A stretch of 64,000 nucleotides of DNA, from positions 248,001 through 312,000 of the forward strand of contig NZ_CP090960.1 in assembly GCF_021611515.1 (NCBI RefSeq), written 5' to 3'. The position numbers were made by a program, and so were the translations under genes. Under the pieces are notes generated by a model. The model worked only from the letters and a program-made list of their open reading frames with translations, had not been told where the DNA came from and did no database searches. Below are positions 1 through 9,046 of the stretch, piece after piece. The stretch comes from Mariluticola halotolerans. Its GTDB lineage: Bacteria > Pseudomonadota > Alphaproteobacteria > Rhizobiales > Devosiaceae. Position 1 is the first letter of the stretch. Each line of letters begins with the position of its first letter.

Positions 1-1335
1 CGCGGCTTCGAAATTGCCATCCAGATATTTGCGGAATACCAGCGGCAGGTGATACCAGCCCGGTGGGAAATTGGTGATGGCAATGGACTTGCGCACCAGA
101 GCCAGCCCCCGGTCCCATTCGCCACTATAGGCAAGCGGGCCGCCATAGAGCCGCAAGGTCATGGAGTGATTTGGGTTAAGGCGGAGGGCGGTTTCGCCGG
201 ATTCCCTGAACTCGTCAAAACTGCCATTGGCATGATGCGCCAGCCCCAGAACCAGATGGGCCAGTGAATTGCGCGGGTCCAGGTCGACGGCGGTGAGGGC
301 TTCGCGCATCATTTTTGCGACTGCGGTTGCCCGATCGTCGAAATGACCATGTATGTGCAGGTAACGGTACATGGCAAGCGTCGCCCATGCGCTCGCATAT
401 TTCGGGTGATCGGTCACCGCTTGCAGAAGATTCTTTTCGATGGTGGCCGAGAGGTCCGGGCTTGGGCTGCGAAAATAGGCGTAAGCTGCCAGCACAGCCT
501 CGTAGGCGGATGTGCTGGCGAGGGGCTGGGCATGTTCTGCGGGAACCGGCAGATGGGGCAGGGGGCCAAACGGGTCGGCGATTTCTACCGCGATGGCACC
601 GGCGACTTCTTCCTGAACATGTATCATGCCGGCCGCGGAGAATTCGGCGTCATAGGTTTCAGACAGCAGCAGTTCCTCGGTGACGGCGTTGCGCAACTGA
701 ATGCCGACACGGAGTGTGTCGCCTGCGCGACGAATTGTGCCCTGAAGCAGGAAGTCTGGCGCTCGCTTGCCTGGATCGGGCAGGGTGTCGTCCGGCCCGG
801 TATCAGGTTGCACGAGAATTTCGCGAAACCGGGACAGGGCGTTGAGAATTTCCTCGGAAAAACCGAGGGCGAGATTGCCCAGCGTTTCGCCCTCACTCAG
901 ATCGCGCAGCGGTTTTACCCGGACAAGCGGGCCGGTTGGCATGCGCGTGGCGTAATCGCGAACTTCGCCGCTTGTTTCTGGATTGAGTTCTTCAAAGGGA
1001 ACATTGCGCTCGAACCGGGGAATGTAATTGCCCTTGGGCACACGGATGCGCACGGGCTCTGTCTGACCTGCCTGGCGGTAATAGAGTTCAAGCTTGTCCC
1101 GCAGACGGGCGGCGTGAACCCGGACGCTGGAATCCACCTGGGCGTCAAAGCTCTCCTGGCGGCCGAGCACGTCGAGGGCGATTGTGTATTCCTTGATATT
1201 CTCGGCGCGGCCTGTGAGGGTTTCCTCAACGATGTAGGACAGAAAATTCTGAAGGATGGTTGAGTTCTCGAACAAGTTGGAATGCACAACTTTTTCCAGA
1301 TGCGCGCGGATGCGTGTTTCGTCGAATTGTTCCAT
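1..1335 (-). CDS. Winged-helix / FlgO-like / TPR regulatory protein, 3' end beyond window
   Basis: Reading the minus strand from an ATG at 1335 gives 445 codons without a stop, up to the window edge. It is therefore a partial gene that lacks its C-terminus. The first ~100 residues carry a winged-helix-like module common in alphaproteobacteria, with segments NFLSYIVEETLTGRAENIKE, FDAQVDSSVRVHAARLRDKL and VPKGNYIPRFE. Residues ~135-240 look like the TolB/FlgO-type domain often annotated beside adenylate cyclase-like regulators (GFSEEILNALSRF, LLQGTIRRAGDTLRV). The rest has helical TPR-type repeats (AWATLAMYRYLH, SLAHLVLGLAHHANG). It is probably a cytoplasmic regulator. No nucleotide cyclase domain is visible in the part seen, and its target is unknown. 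The long plus-strand frame at 343-1263 is its antisense shadow. Confidence 0.75.
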   Translation of the reverse strand, partial: MEQFDETRIRAHLEKVVHSNLFENSTILQNFLSYIVEETLTGRAENIKEYTIALDVLGRQESFDAQVDSSVRVHAARLRDKLELYYRQAGQTEPVRIRVPKGNYIPRFERNVPFEELNPETSGEVRDYATRMPTGPLVRVKPLRDLSEGETLGNLALGFSEEILNALSRFREILVQPDTGPDDTLPDPGKRAPDFLLQGTIRRAGDTLRVGIQLRNAVTEELLLSETYDAEFSAAGMIHVQEEVAGAIAVEIADPFGPLPHLPVPAEHAQPLASTSAYEAVLAAYAYFRSPSPDLSATIEKNLLQAVTDHPKYASAWATLAMYRYLHIHGHFDDRATAVAKMMREALTAVDLDPRNSLAHLVLGLAHHANGSFDEFRESGETALRLNPNHSMTLRLYGGPLAYSGEWDRGLALVRKSIAITNFPPGWYHLPLVFRKYLDGNFEAA

Positions 1336-1532
1336 TGTGCACACGTCAGAAGGGGTTCGAGTCCTCCTGCCTCCCACGCACAGTGTTACGTTAAACGCAC
1401 GTTAAGTCCATGTTAAATTGCAAACAGACGCGTTTGGAAGCTTTGTGCCGGGGGTGTTTGGGCGGCGCTGATTTTGTTTAAGGGGCTGTTTTTGTTGTTG
1501 ATTTCATGCGAGGCGTCAAGGCGCATGCATGC

Positions 1533-1976
1533 TTATATATGTTTTTTAGTGACGGTGACTGTACCTGCATCTGCGTCGACGACGACCCAGTCGCCTGTTT
1601 GAATAACGGTCAGAGGATCAGGTTCGCAGGCGGTCATGGCCGGGGCGCGGGTGACGACGGCACCAAGAGCGATCTTGGTGGTCATGCGGGTGAAGATCAT
1701 GGCGGCGGGGGCGACCTTGTTCAGCCGGGTCATGTGAAAGAAGGCCGACCAGCCTGACGAGCCCTTGGCACCGGGAAAGACGAGGATCTTGCCGGCAAAG
1801 CTCTGGCCAACCAGTTCGTGACGGCGTTCGATGATGGAGCCGTCGCGTTCATTGATGCCGCCCCAGCCGGAAATGGTTTCGTCAGTGACGAGGGCTTCGC
1901 CCTCGGCGCGGCCGCCAACGACCTTGCGGCCCTTGAGGATCAGCGTGGTGTCGGGCATTTTGGGTTTCGTGCTCAC
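1533..1976 (-). CDS. Aconitase X, small (swivel) subunit, DUF126
   Basis: 147 residues matching the DUF126 swivel domain of aconitase X (AcnX), with the segments GEALVTDETISGWGGI and GKILVFPGAKGSSGWS. In two-subunit bacterial AcnX this chain pairs with the DUF521 catalytic chain. Characterised bacterial AcnX proteins are cis-3-hydroxy-L-proline dehydratases. I place the start at the GTG at 1976, because GGAGG lies six bases upstream and the GTG overlaps the TGA of the large-subunit gene by four bases (GTGA). A GTG at 1994 would add six residues and lacks a good ribosome binding site. It is the last gene of a minus-strand operon that begins with an FAD oxidoreductase. The exact substrate is not decided by sequence alone. 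Confidence 0.85.
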   Translation of the reverse strand: MSTKPKMPDTTLILKGRKVVGGRAEGEALVTDETISGWGGINERDGSIIERRHELVGQSFAGKILVFPGAKGSSGWSAFFHMTRLNKVAPAAMIFTRMTTKIALGAVVTRAPAMTACEPDPLTVIQTGDWVVVDADAGTVTVTKKHI

Positions 1977-3247
1977 TGGATGCCTCCATTCCACTGACCG
2001 GTTATGGCGGCGTCAATGCAATCATTGACCGAGCCGAACCAGCCCTGGACCTTGGCGATGGCGGGCAGGTAATGGGCCTGTTTGGCGCTGTCGGTGGCCA
2101 TGACACGAACGCCGGGCGGCAGGCGCCGGGAAATGGCGGGGCAGGTATCGCTCATGACCACGCCACCGGCGGCGGTGATGATGTCGCAATAACCATTGCG
2201 GTCGGCGACCTGTTTGAGGGCGCGCGGAGTGTGCACCCAAAGCGCCACATCGGGATGGACTTTCTTGTCCGTCAGCATATGGGCGATTAATGCCATCTGT
2301 TCGATGGAATTATGCGGGCAGCCGAGCATGATGAAATCTACCTTGCGCTCGGTGGCGCTTTGAATTTTTTCATAGGTCTCGCGGCGTTGGGCGCGGCCAT
2401 AGCGGAAGGTTGCAAGGCTTTTTTTCGGGCCAAAGGCCTCTTCGATGCTTGCGGCTTCGGGGGTGACACCGGGAATGTGATACATCTCGACACCGCCCGA
2501 GGAGGCAGCGGCTGCCCCGAAATGCTTGAGCTTGATCAGATTGGGCTGATGGCTGATGCCATTGAGAACCGGAATGTTCTCCTCGACCTGCTCGCCGAGC
2601 CAATAGCCCAAAAGTCCCCAGTCCATCATGTCATCAGTTTCCACATCGACCTCGACCAGGTGCGAGCCGTAGCGGTTTTCGGTGATATGGTAGCCCCAAT
2701 AGGGGATGCGGCCGGTCAGCCCGGCGGCACCTGTGCTTTCCTTGCCCTCAACATTGGTGCGGGCACCGAGCACGGAATTGCAATAGATGACTGCTGAGCT
2801 TTCCATCCAGGCGCAATGTTCCCCTTTTACCGGGACATTGCCGACCTGATAGGGGGTGCAGGTGGCGAACATGTTGACGCCGCGCGCGCCAAGATATTTC
2901 TCGGCACCGCGCTGCATGTTGATCAAGTCCTCGCTGGCGCCCTGCAATTTCCAGTTATCATTGTCGATGCCAGTGATGAGCTGGCAGGTATTGGCGGCCA
3001 TATGCGGAATTTCGACAACCTCGTCGCTATCGAGATTGAGTTCGGAGAAAACGTGATCCATACCCTTGTCGACAATCGCCTTGACCGAGGGTGTCGAGGC
3101 GTTGAAGGCACCGGCAACATTATTGGTTTCGACCAGACGCTCTGCGCCAAGCGCCTCACCATAACGCACCAGCAGGTCCATGGCGCGGGCCTTTGCCCGT
3201 CCATGATCGCCCTCGAGCATCGATTTTTCAAAATCAGTGAGCTGCAT
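1973..3247 (-). CDS. Aconitase X, large catalytic subunit, DUF521
   Basis: 424 residues aligned end to end with the AcnX catalytic family (DUF521), a Fe-S dehydratase distantly related to aconitase. Recognisable stretches are the N-terminal MQLTDFEKSMLEGDHG, ANTCQLITGIDN, ATCTPYQVGNVPVKGEHCAW and the C-terminal VVMSDTCPAISRRLPP. Cysteines in these stretches are the likely cluster ligands. The start is an ATG preceded by AGGGAAG. The gene overlaps the small-subunit gene by four bases, which suggests coupled, stoichiometric translation. Known bacterial members dehydrate cis-3-hydroxy-L-proline to pyrroline-2-carboxylate. The usual partner (a pyrroline-2-carboxylate reductase) is not next to it; an FAD oxidoreductase is. 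The role is therefore dehydratase with an inferred hydroxyproline-like or other hydroxyacid substrate. Confidence 0.88.
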   Translation of the reverse strand: MQLTDFEKSMLEGDHGRAKARAMDLLVRYGEALGAERLVETNNVAGAFNASTPSVKAIVDKGMDHVFSELNLDSDEVVEIPHMAANTCQLITGIDNDNWKLQGASEDLINMQRGAEKYLGARGVNMFATCTPYQVGNVPVKGEHCAWMESSAVIYCNSVLGARTNVEGKESTGAAGLTGRIPYWGYHITENRYGSHLVEVDVETDDMMDWGLLGYWLGEQVEENIPVLNGISHQPNLIKLKHFGAAAASSGGVEMYHIPGVTPEAASIEEAFGPKKSLATFRYGRAQRRETYEKIQSATERKVDFIMLGCPHNSIEQMALIAHMLTDKKVHPDVALWVHTPRALKQVADRNGYCDIITAAGGVVMSDTCPAISRRLPPGVRVMATDSAKQAHYLPAIAKVQGWFGSVNDCIDAAITGQWNGGIQ

Positions 3248-3304
3248 AATGTCTTCCCTTGAGCGATTGATGGAAAGCCGACAGGCGTCCTTCCGTCGGA
3301 TAGT

Positions 3305-4642
3305 CTAGTGCCGTGGGGCGGTGTCTGAACCGGTCCAGCGGTAATGCTGTTTTTCGACGTTGTCGATGACACGGGCCTTAAGAGCGGCCTTGTCGATAGC
3401 ATGTACACTGTTGCTGCCTGCAAGATCGAGGGCGTGGGCCGCGGCCATGCCCATGGCGATGCAGGGGCCCATGACGCGGACGCTGGAGAGCGCGGCTGAA
3501 TCGCCGTCGATGCAGCGCCCGGCGGCGACGATATTATGCGCCTTTTCGGGCAGGAGGCTGCCGAGGGGAATGTAATGGGCGTGATGCTCGTCAAAGGTGA
3601 TCCAGTGATGGCCATCGCTGTGGTCATGTAGTTCGATGGGCCAGGCTGTGCGGCCGATGGCATCGTCGAATTTCGTGCCGGCCTGAATCTCATCGACGGT
3701 CAGGTGGTGACTACCCTTGATCCAGCGGGTCTGCCGAATGCCGGGAAAACCGAAGGAGCGGATGCGCGCTTCGCCGAAACATTCGGGGAATTCGGCTTTG
3801 AGAAATTCGACGGCGAGAACGGCCTGTTCCTTGCCTTCGAGTGCCTTGGCGGACGCTTCTACCGGATCGAGAGGGGTTTCTATGTGGGTCATGTTCATGG
3901 CGGCGATGCCCCGACCAGGGATGGTGAACGCCAGGCCTTCACGCCGAAGAAGACCGTATTTCTCGCCGCGCTCTTTCATGCGCGCGCCAATTTCGTCTCG
4001 TGTTGGCTGGTTTTCCTCGTTGATATTTTCGAGGACGACCATCTGCGTGCCGAAAACACCACCGGTTTTAGGGACGCGGCATTCGAGGCCGGCCTGCCAA
4101 ACGAGGGCTGCGTCACCGCTGGCCTCGACATAGCCTTCAGCCTCGATCGTGACGGGGCCATAGCGGGTCATGAAATCGGCACTGGCCATGCGGCCGTTTT
4201 CCATATGGGTGTCCTGCAGCATGGCACCGAGGACCACGGTGATGCCTGCTTCACGGATGCTTTTTTCCACCCAGCGGCCGAGCACGACTTCATCATAATA
4301 GACGACGGTGGTGTTGGGGCCATGGCGATAGTGGATGGCCTTATCTTCGCGCTCGAGGAAGTTGAGGAGATCGTCGCCAATGCCATAGGTGAACTGATAG
4401 CCATGGGTGCCGTTGGAGAACAGACCACAAAAGGTTGCGATAATGGAATTGACGGCCTGACCGCCCAGAACGGGCTGGCTATCAACCAGGACAACCTTGC
4501 GGCCAAGCTTTGCGGCCTGCAGGGCGGCGGATACACCGGAAATACCTGCGCCTACCACGCATATATCGGCCTGTAGTTTGCGTTGTGGCTGATCGTGCTC
4601 TCGCTTGACGATAAGTGTCTGCGTGCTCAGTGATGTCGCCAA
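3305..4642 (-). CDS. FAD-dependent oxidoreductase (FAD_oxidored family)
   Basis: About 445 residues. The N-terminal dinucleotide-binding motif is VVGAGISGVSAALQAAKLG, followed by VDSQPVLGGQAVNS. A C-terminal FAD-binding segment (IVAAGRCIDGDSAALSSVRV) is typical of the FAD_oxidored family (PF12831). I favour the TTG at 4642 as start because GGGGAG lies seven bases upstream; an in-frame TTG at 4708 has no ribosome binding site. It is the first gene of the operon with the two aconitase-X subunits, 57 bases downstream, and lies divergent from a LysR gene. It probably oxidises a hydroxy or amino acid before or after the AcnX dehydration. No signal peptide is seen, so it is cytoplasmic. The substrate is unknown. 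Confidence 0.82.
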   Translation of the reverse strand: MATSLSTQTLIVKREHDQPQRKLQADICVVGAGISGVSAALQAAKLGRKVVLVDSQPVLGGQAVNSIIATFCGLFSNGTHGYQFTYGIGDDLLNFLEREDKAIHYRHGPNTTVVYYDEVVLGRWVEKSIREAGITVVLGAMLQDTHMENGRMASADFMTRYGPVTIEAEGYVEASGDAALVWQAGLECRVPKTGGVFGTQMVVLENINEENQPTRDEIGARMKERGEKYGLLRREGLAFTIPGRGIAAMNMTHIETPLDPVEASAKALEGKEQAVLAVEFLKAEFPECFGEARIRSFGFPGIRQTRWIKGSHHLTVDEIQAGTKFDDAIGRTAWPIELHDHSDGHHWITFDEHHAHYIPLGSLLPEKAHNIVAAGRCIDGDSAALSSVRVMGPCIAMGMAAAHALDLAGSNSVHAIDKAALKARVIDNVEKQHYRWTGSDTAPRH

Positions 4643-4858
4643 GTCAAATCTCCCCAGGTGTGCGCCGCGTGCGGAAATATTCCTGTAGCAACTGGTACTT
4701 ATGGCCAATCAACTGCAGGCTGCGGCAGTGCGATAATTGTTCTGTGGAGCATGGTATCCAATGTGACCTTGTAAAAAACGCGTCATTTGAATCTATCAGC
4801 TTTCGCGTTTCGCGAAATATAGTAGGGTTGGGCACGGGGTGAGAGATGGGAGAAGCCA

Positions 4859-5779
4859 ATGGACACGCTGGACAATATCAGAACGTTTCTGGCGACGGTG
4901 CGGTCGGGCAGTTTTTCGGCTGCGGCGCGCGATCTGGGCACGGTGCCATCGGTGGTCACCAAACGGATCAACCGGCTTGAAGACCAGTTGAAGGCGACGC
5001 TGTTTGTCCGCTCGACGCGCAAGCTGGTGCTGACCGATACGGGGGAGCGTTATTATCCGCGTTTTCTGACGGTGATTGCGGAAGTGGATGACGCGTTTCG
5101 AGATGTGGCGCGTTCGCGCTCAAGAGTTGAGGGCAAGTTACGCATCAAGTGTCCGACGACGTTGACTGTCTCGTATTTCGGGGACGTGCTCACGGCGTTT
5201 CAGGTGGCCTATCCTGATGTGCAGGTGGAACTCGTGTTGATGGACAGGTCGGTGAACCCGGTTGAAGAGGGGTTTGATGTCGCCATCGGGGCCTTGCCGT
5301 CTGCCTATGCCAATGTTGTCGATGTGCCCTTGTGCCCGATGCCGCGCATGCTGGTGGCGACCCCAAGCTATCTGGAGAAGTTCGGTGTGCCGCAGCATCC
5401 GCGCGACTTGATCGAGCATGATTGCCTTACTTTCATGGCAACGGGGAGTAGTTGGGATTTCAAGGGCCCGACAGGCGCGATCAATGTGGATGTTCGCTCC
5501 AAGTTCAGTGTGAACGACAGCAAGGTGCTGATGATGGCGGCACTGCGTGACTTGGGTATTGGGTTGGTGGCACGGCATATTGCGGTGCCTGATGTGATGG
5601 CGGGGCGGTTGGTGGAGGTGCTGCCCGGGTTTCCGACGCCTGATCTATGGGTGAAGGCGCTGGTGCCGCAATTGCGGCGGAATGATCTGGCGGTCCAGGC
5701 CGTGCTGGAATGGCTCAAGGACGCAACGCAACCGACCACGCCATGGGACCGTGACGTAGACGCCTCGGCGGCGCGATAA
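4859..5779 (+). CDS. LysR-family transcriptional regulator
   Basis: 306 residues with an N-terminal LysR helix-turn-helix (SFSAAARDLGTVPSVVTKRINRLE) and a C-terminal effector-binding domain (segments GDVLTAFQVAYPDVQVEL and DSKVLMMAALRDLGIGLV). The ATG has GGGAGAAG upstream. The gene is divergent from the FAD-oxidoreductase/AcnX operon and convergent with the TRAP transporter operon, so it is the natural candidate regulator of the AcnX operon from the shared 216-base intergenic region. The inducer is unknown. Confidence 0.9.
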   Translation: MDTLDNIRTFLATVRSGSFSAAARDLGTVPSVVTKRINRLEDQLKATLFVRSTRKLVLTDTGERYYPRFLTVIAEVDDAFRDVARSRSRVEGKLRIKCPTTLTVSYFGDVLTAFQVAYPDVQVELVLMDRSVNPVEEGFDVAIGALPSAYANVVDVPLCPMPRMLVATPSYLEKFGVPQHPRDLIEHDCLTFMATGSSWDFKGPTGAINVDVRSKFSVNDSKVLMMAALRDLGIGLVARHIAVPDVMAGRLVEVLPGFPTPDLWVKALVPQLRRNDLAVQAVLEWLKDATQPTTPWDRDVDASAAR

Positions 5780-5784
5780 GTAAG

Positions 5785-5809
5785 AAGGGCGGCACATGGT
5801 GCCGCCCTT
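5785..5809. terminator. Bidirectional terminator hairpin
   Basis: A perfect 11-base-pair stem (AAGGGCGGCAC / GTGCCGCCCTT) with a three-base loop lies between the convergent LysR gene and the TRAP large-permease gene. The A-rich and T-rich stem ends allow it to act in both directions. Confidence 0.75.
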
Positions 5810-5814
5810 GGTGT

Positions 5815-7128
5815 CTACATGGAGTTCGGGAGGAATAGCGAGATTTGCGGGAAACCGATCAGCAGGGCCATGATGATGACCTCGCAGAGCAGGAACCAGC
5901 CGACACCCCTGAAGATGGTGCCGAGTGGTATGGTGTCTCCCACAACGCTCTTTACCACGTAGACGTTGAACCCGACGGGCGGCGTCAACAGCCCGATTTC
6001 GATGTATTTGACGATGATCACACCCAGCCAGATCGGATCGGCACCGACAGCGGCGAACATGGGCTGCATGATGGGCAGGCTGAGCAGCAGGACGCCCAGC
6101 GGATCAAGGAACATGCCAAGGATCAGGTAGACCACGGATGCTGCGATGACGAGAAGCAGCGGATCCAGCGCCCAGATGCCCATGAGGGACCCGAGATAGG
6201 CGGGCATGCCGGTGAGGGCCAGAAACTTGGTGAACATCACCGCCCCATAGGCGACAAAAAGGAGTGACGCTGTGGTGGTGACCGCTTCAAGTACGCTGGT
6301 CCAGAGGACCTGAAAATTGAGCCGGCCCTGACTTGCTGCGATAATGCAGGCGAGCAAGGCACCAGCTGCACCAGCTTCCGTTGGGGTGAACAGGCCGCCA
6401 TAGAGGCCGCCGATAATGCCGATGATGAGGACCAGAAGAGGCCAGACGGGCATGAGCGATGCCCAGCGGTCCCGCCAGATGGTGCCGCGTTCATCAAGCG
6501 GCAGCGCCGGGGCAAGCTTTGGGTTGAGCTTGCAACGGGTGATGATCATGATCGTATAGACGGTCGCCGTGAGCAGGCCGGGCAGGACGCCAGCCATCAG
6601 GAGCTTGGTGATTGAGACCTCGGCAAATACGCCATAGATGACGAACATGATGCTAGGCGGAATGAGGGCGCCGAGCGTGCCGGCACTGGCCACCACGCCG
6701 CTGGCAAGACCCTTGTCATAACCGGCCTTGAGCATTTCGGGGATGGCGAGGCGGCTCATGGTGGCGGCAGTGGCGACGCTGGAACCTGAAGCTGCTGCAA
6801 AGCCGGCGGAGGCCATGTTGGTGGAGACCGCGAGGCCGCCGGGCAATTGGCTGAACCACAGGCGCGCGGCCCTGAACAGGGAATGGCTGATGCCTGTATT
6901 GTGGGCGATGGCGCCCATGAGGATGAACATGGGGATGGCGGAAAGACCCCAATTGGCAGCGACCTCGAAGGGGGTTTGCTGCACGACGCTGAGGGCGACG
7001 TTGATATTGCGCTGAATGGCGAGGCCAAAGAAGGCGGTGACGCCGAGCGCTACACCAATGGGCAGGCGCAGGGCAATCAGGCCGAGGACGGCGACGAGGC
7101 CGAATGCGCCGAGAAGGGGGCCGGTCAT
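5815..7128 (-). CDS. TRAP transporter large permease subunit (DctM type)
   Basis: 437 residues, the usual DctM length, almost entirely hydrophobic with about 12 membrane segments. Typical DctM stretches are LGVTAFFGLAI, MASAGFAAASGSSVATAATM, IPPSIMFVIYG and LGVIIVKYIEIGLLTPPVGFNVYV. It forms the sodium-driven translocation channel of a tripartite TRAP importer in the inner membrane. The start ATG overlaps the small-permease stop by four bases. It is the last gene of a dctP-dctQ-dctM operon and ends at the hairpin at 5785-5809. The solute is set by the binding protein at 7721-8839. Confidence 0.95.
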   Translation of the reverse strand: MTGPLLGAFGLVAVLGLIALRLPIGVALGVTAFFGLAIQRNINVALSVVQQTPFEVAANWGLSAIPMFILMGAIAHNTGISHSLFRAARLWFSQLPGGLAVSTNMASAGFAAASGSSVATAATMSRLAIPEMLKAGYDKGLASGVVASAGTLGALIPPSIMFVIYGVFAEVSITKLLMAGVLPGLLTATVYTIMIITRCKLNPKLAPALPLDERGTIWRDRWASLMPVWPLLVLIIGIIGGLYGGLFTPTEAGAAGALLACIIAASQGRLNFQVLWTSVLEAVTTTASLLFVAYGAVMFTKFLALTGMPAYLGSLMGIWALDPLLLVIAASVVYLILGMFLDPLGVLLLSLPIMQPMFAAVGADPIWLGVIIVKYIEIGLLTPPVGFNVYVVKSVVGDTIPLGTIFRGVGWFLLCEVIIMALLIGFPQISLFLPNSM

Positions 7129-7637
7129 TCGCTGGTTTCCTTATCGGTACGGGCGGCTTTCAGGTCGCTGAAAATCTGCAAAAGAACGTAAATCGCCATG
7201 ACGGCAAAGCCGACAGGGATGACCCAGCGGGAAGGCCAGACATCGACATAGCCATTGGCGGATTCCCAGGCTTCGCCGATTTTGGTCTTGGCGATGGCCA
7301 CAAGGGTTACCTGATAGGTGAACATGGCGACATAGCCCAGGGTGACGATGCCGGCAAACGCATCAAGCAGTTTGATTTTGCGGCGGGGCAGGTGGGCGGT
7401 GAACAGTTCGACAATGATGTGGCCGCGTTCGCGGGCGATCCAGGCGATGGGCAAGAAGGCCAGGGCAACCATGTAATAGGCGGTGACGATTTCCAGCGTG
7501 CCGGGCAGGGGGTGGTGGAAAAAGGTGCGCCCGATAACATCGGCGGATACGTGCAGCATCATGGCGATAACCAGAAGACAGGCGATTGATGTTGCGGAGC
7601 GCGCAACCCAATCCAGCCCGGTTTTGAACTTTGACAT
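7125..7637 (-). CDS. TRAP transporter small permease subunit (DctQ type)
   Basis: 170 residues with four predicted membrane segments and the DctQ signature region (ADVIGRTFFHHPLPGTLEIVTAYYMVALAFLPIAWI). It partners with the DctM protein encoded immediately downstream, with an ATGA overlap. It lies 83 bases downstream of the binding-protein gene, within the same minus-strand operon. Confidence 0.93.
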   Translation of the reverse strand: MSKFKTGLDWVARSATSIACLLVIAMMLHVSADVIGRTFFHHPLPGTLEIVTAYYMVALAFLPIAWIARERGHIIVELFTAHLPRRKIKLLDAFAGIVTLGYVAMFTYQVTLVAIAKTKIGEAWESANGYVDVWPSRWVIPVGFAVMAIYVLLQIFSDLKAARTDKETSE

Positions 7638-7720
7638 GGCGTTGTGCTCATATTTGGAAGTGATGGGCGTTGGCAGGGAAATGTCCCGGGCGACGCGGAC
7701 GCGGCCCGGGACGATGATGC

Positions 7721-8839
7721 CTACATATCTTCGGGATCGAGCTTTGAGTAAACCTCACGGTTCAACGCTTCGGTGAACTTGTCGACATCCGTACCGATTT
7801 CCGTGGCGAGTGTCTGCCATTTGGCCAGTGCCGTTTCATAGGCCTGCAACAGCTCTTCAGCGTTCTCGACACCGGCATCTGTTGCCTGGGCGATGTTGCC
7901 CTCGCGCTGGCTGGCGACGCGTTCGGCCATAACGGCTTCGAAGTCTGCTCCACCCGTGACGAAATTGATGCCACGTGACATCGCATCGGCACGAATGTCG
8001 TCATCAACTTCGATCTGTGCCTTGATGGTGCCAATGGCGACCAGTTCAGCGGCATTGTCGATATGTGCCTTGCGGGCTTCCGGGGACATGTCGTTCCAGG
8101 CGTCGCGGTTGAGATACATCAGCAACGGGGGGCCGGCCATGCCAAGGGGGAAGTCGAGAACGTCGGTGACGATGTCCATATAGCCGTAGTTCTTGAGCCA
8201 GGCGAGGGAGCCGTGGACGCATTCGACGACACCGCGCTCAAGCGCTGCGGTGGCTTCGGCGGGGTTCATGGCGACCGGGGTGGCACCGGCAATGGTCATG
8301 GTCGAAATGCCGCCACCAGAGGCGCGTACTTTCACACCCTCCAGGTCAGCGACGCTGGCGATCGGCCGGCGGCACATCAAGAGATAGGGCGTGATGTTGT
8401 AGCCGGCGAAACCCACGGCGTGATTGCGTTTATATTCTTGCTTGCACTGCGGGCAGTTGAGGAGAAGGACCTCGTTCATTGCGCCAGCGGCTGCAACGAC
8501 GTCGTCACCGGCAAGCGTGGTATTGAAAATGAAGTTGGTTGCCGGCAATTCGCGCGGCGTGTAAGGCGCCATTGTGGTGCCGCCATCAATCAGATTGCCG
8601 CCAACGGCCTCAACCGTGCCGGGGCCACTGGTGAGCTGACCGCCGGGAATGAGGTTCCATTCGATCTCGCCGTTGGTCGCTTCCTTGATGCGGTCGAAAT
8701 AGACGGGCAGCGAGATGACATTGGTGGTGGCGTTTGCGCCCATCCATGAGCCGTAGATCAGTTCCTTTGCTTCGACAGCACCTGTCATGGCCGCACACGC
8801 GGCGAGCGTCAGGACAGCTTTTTGCAGCTTGATTTTCAC
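7721..8839 (-). CDS. TRAP transporter periplasmic substrate-binding protein (DctP type)
   Basis: 372 residues with a Sec signal peptide (LTLAACAAMTGAVEA, cleavage near residue 24) and the DctP fold. The central segment LEGVKVRASGGG holds the conserved arginine that binds the substrate carboxylate in this family. A CxxC pair (NCPQC) seen in one DctP subgroup is also present. The start is a GTG behind a strong GGGAGG. It heads the dctPQM operon, which faces away from a MarR gene and towards the AcnX/LysR block. A carboxylated solute, perhaps the AcnX-pathway substrate, is a reasonable inference from the neighbours but is not shown by the sequence. Confidence 0.93.
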   Translation of the reverse strand: MKIKLQKAVLTLAACAAMTGAVEAKELIYGSWMGANATTNVISLPVYFDRIKEATNGEIEWNLIPGGQLTSGPGTVEAVGGNLIDGGTTMAPYTPRELPATNFIFNTTLAGDDVVAAAGAMNEVLLLNCPQCKQEYKRNHAVGFAGYNITPYLLMCRRPIASVADLEGVKVRASGGGISTMTIAGATPVAMNPAEATAALERGVVECVHGSLAWLKNYGYMDIVTDVLDFPLGMAGPPLLMYLNRDAWNDMSPEARKAHIDNAAELVAIGTIKAQIEVDDDIRADAMSRGINFVTGGADFEAVMAERVASQREGNIAQATDAGVENAEELLQAYETALAKWQTLATEIGTDVDKFTEALNREVYSKLDPEDM

Positions 8840-9046
8840 GATATTCCTCCCTTTTCACCATGACCGACGGCTTTTGCCTGTCTCATCACGTTGGCAAAAG
8901 CTAGCAGTCTGCATTTGGGAATAACAAGCGCAAATGAAGCTGAGGTGTTTTCGCGAAATGGAAAAATTCGGCGTGGTGAATTGTTGCTTTTCGAGGTTTG
9001 CCCTGCAGCAGAATGCGCGCTGAATCGCTGAGATTGCGGCAGACGT

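Noticed and set aside
343-1263. 306-codon plus-strand open frame
   Set aside because: It is antisense to the winged-helix/TPR gene, whose protein has clear domains; the plus frame has none.
1330-1400. Complete tRNA or permuted tmRNA gene
   Set aside because: Only a T-arm-like segment is present; no D or anticodon arm, no 5' acceptor strand, no CCA and no tag reading frame.
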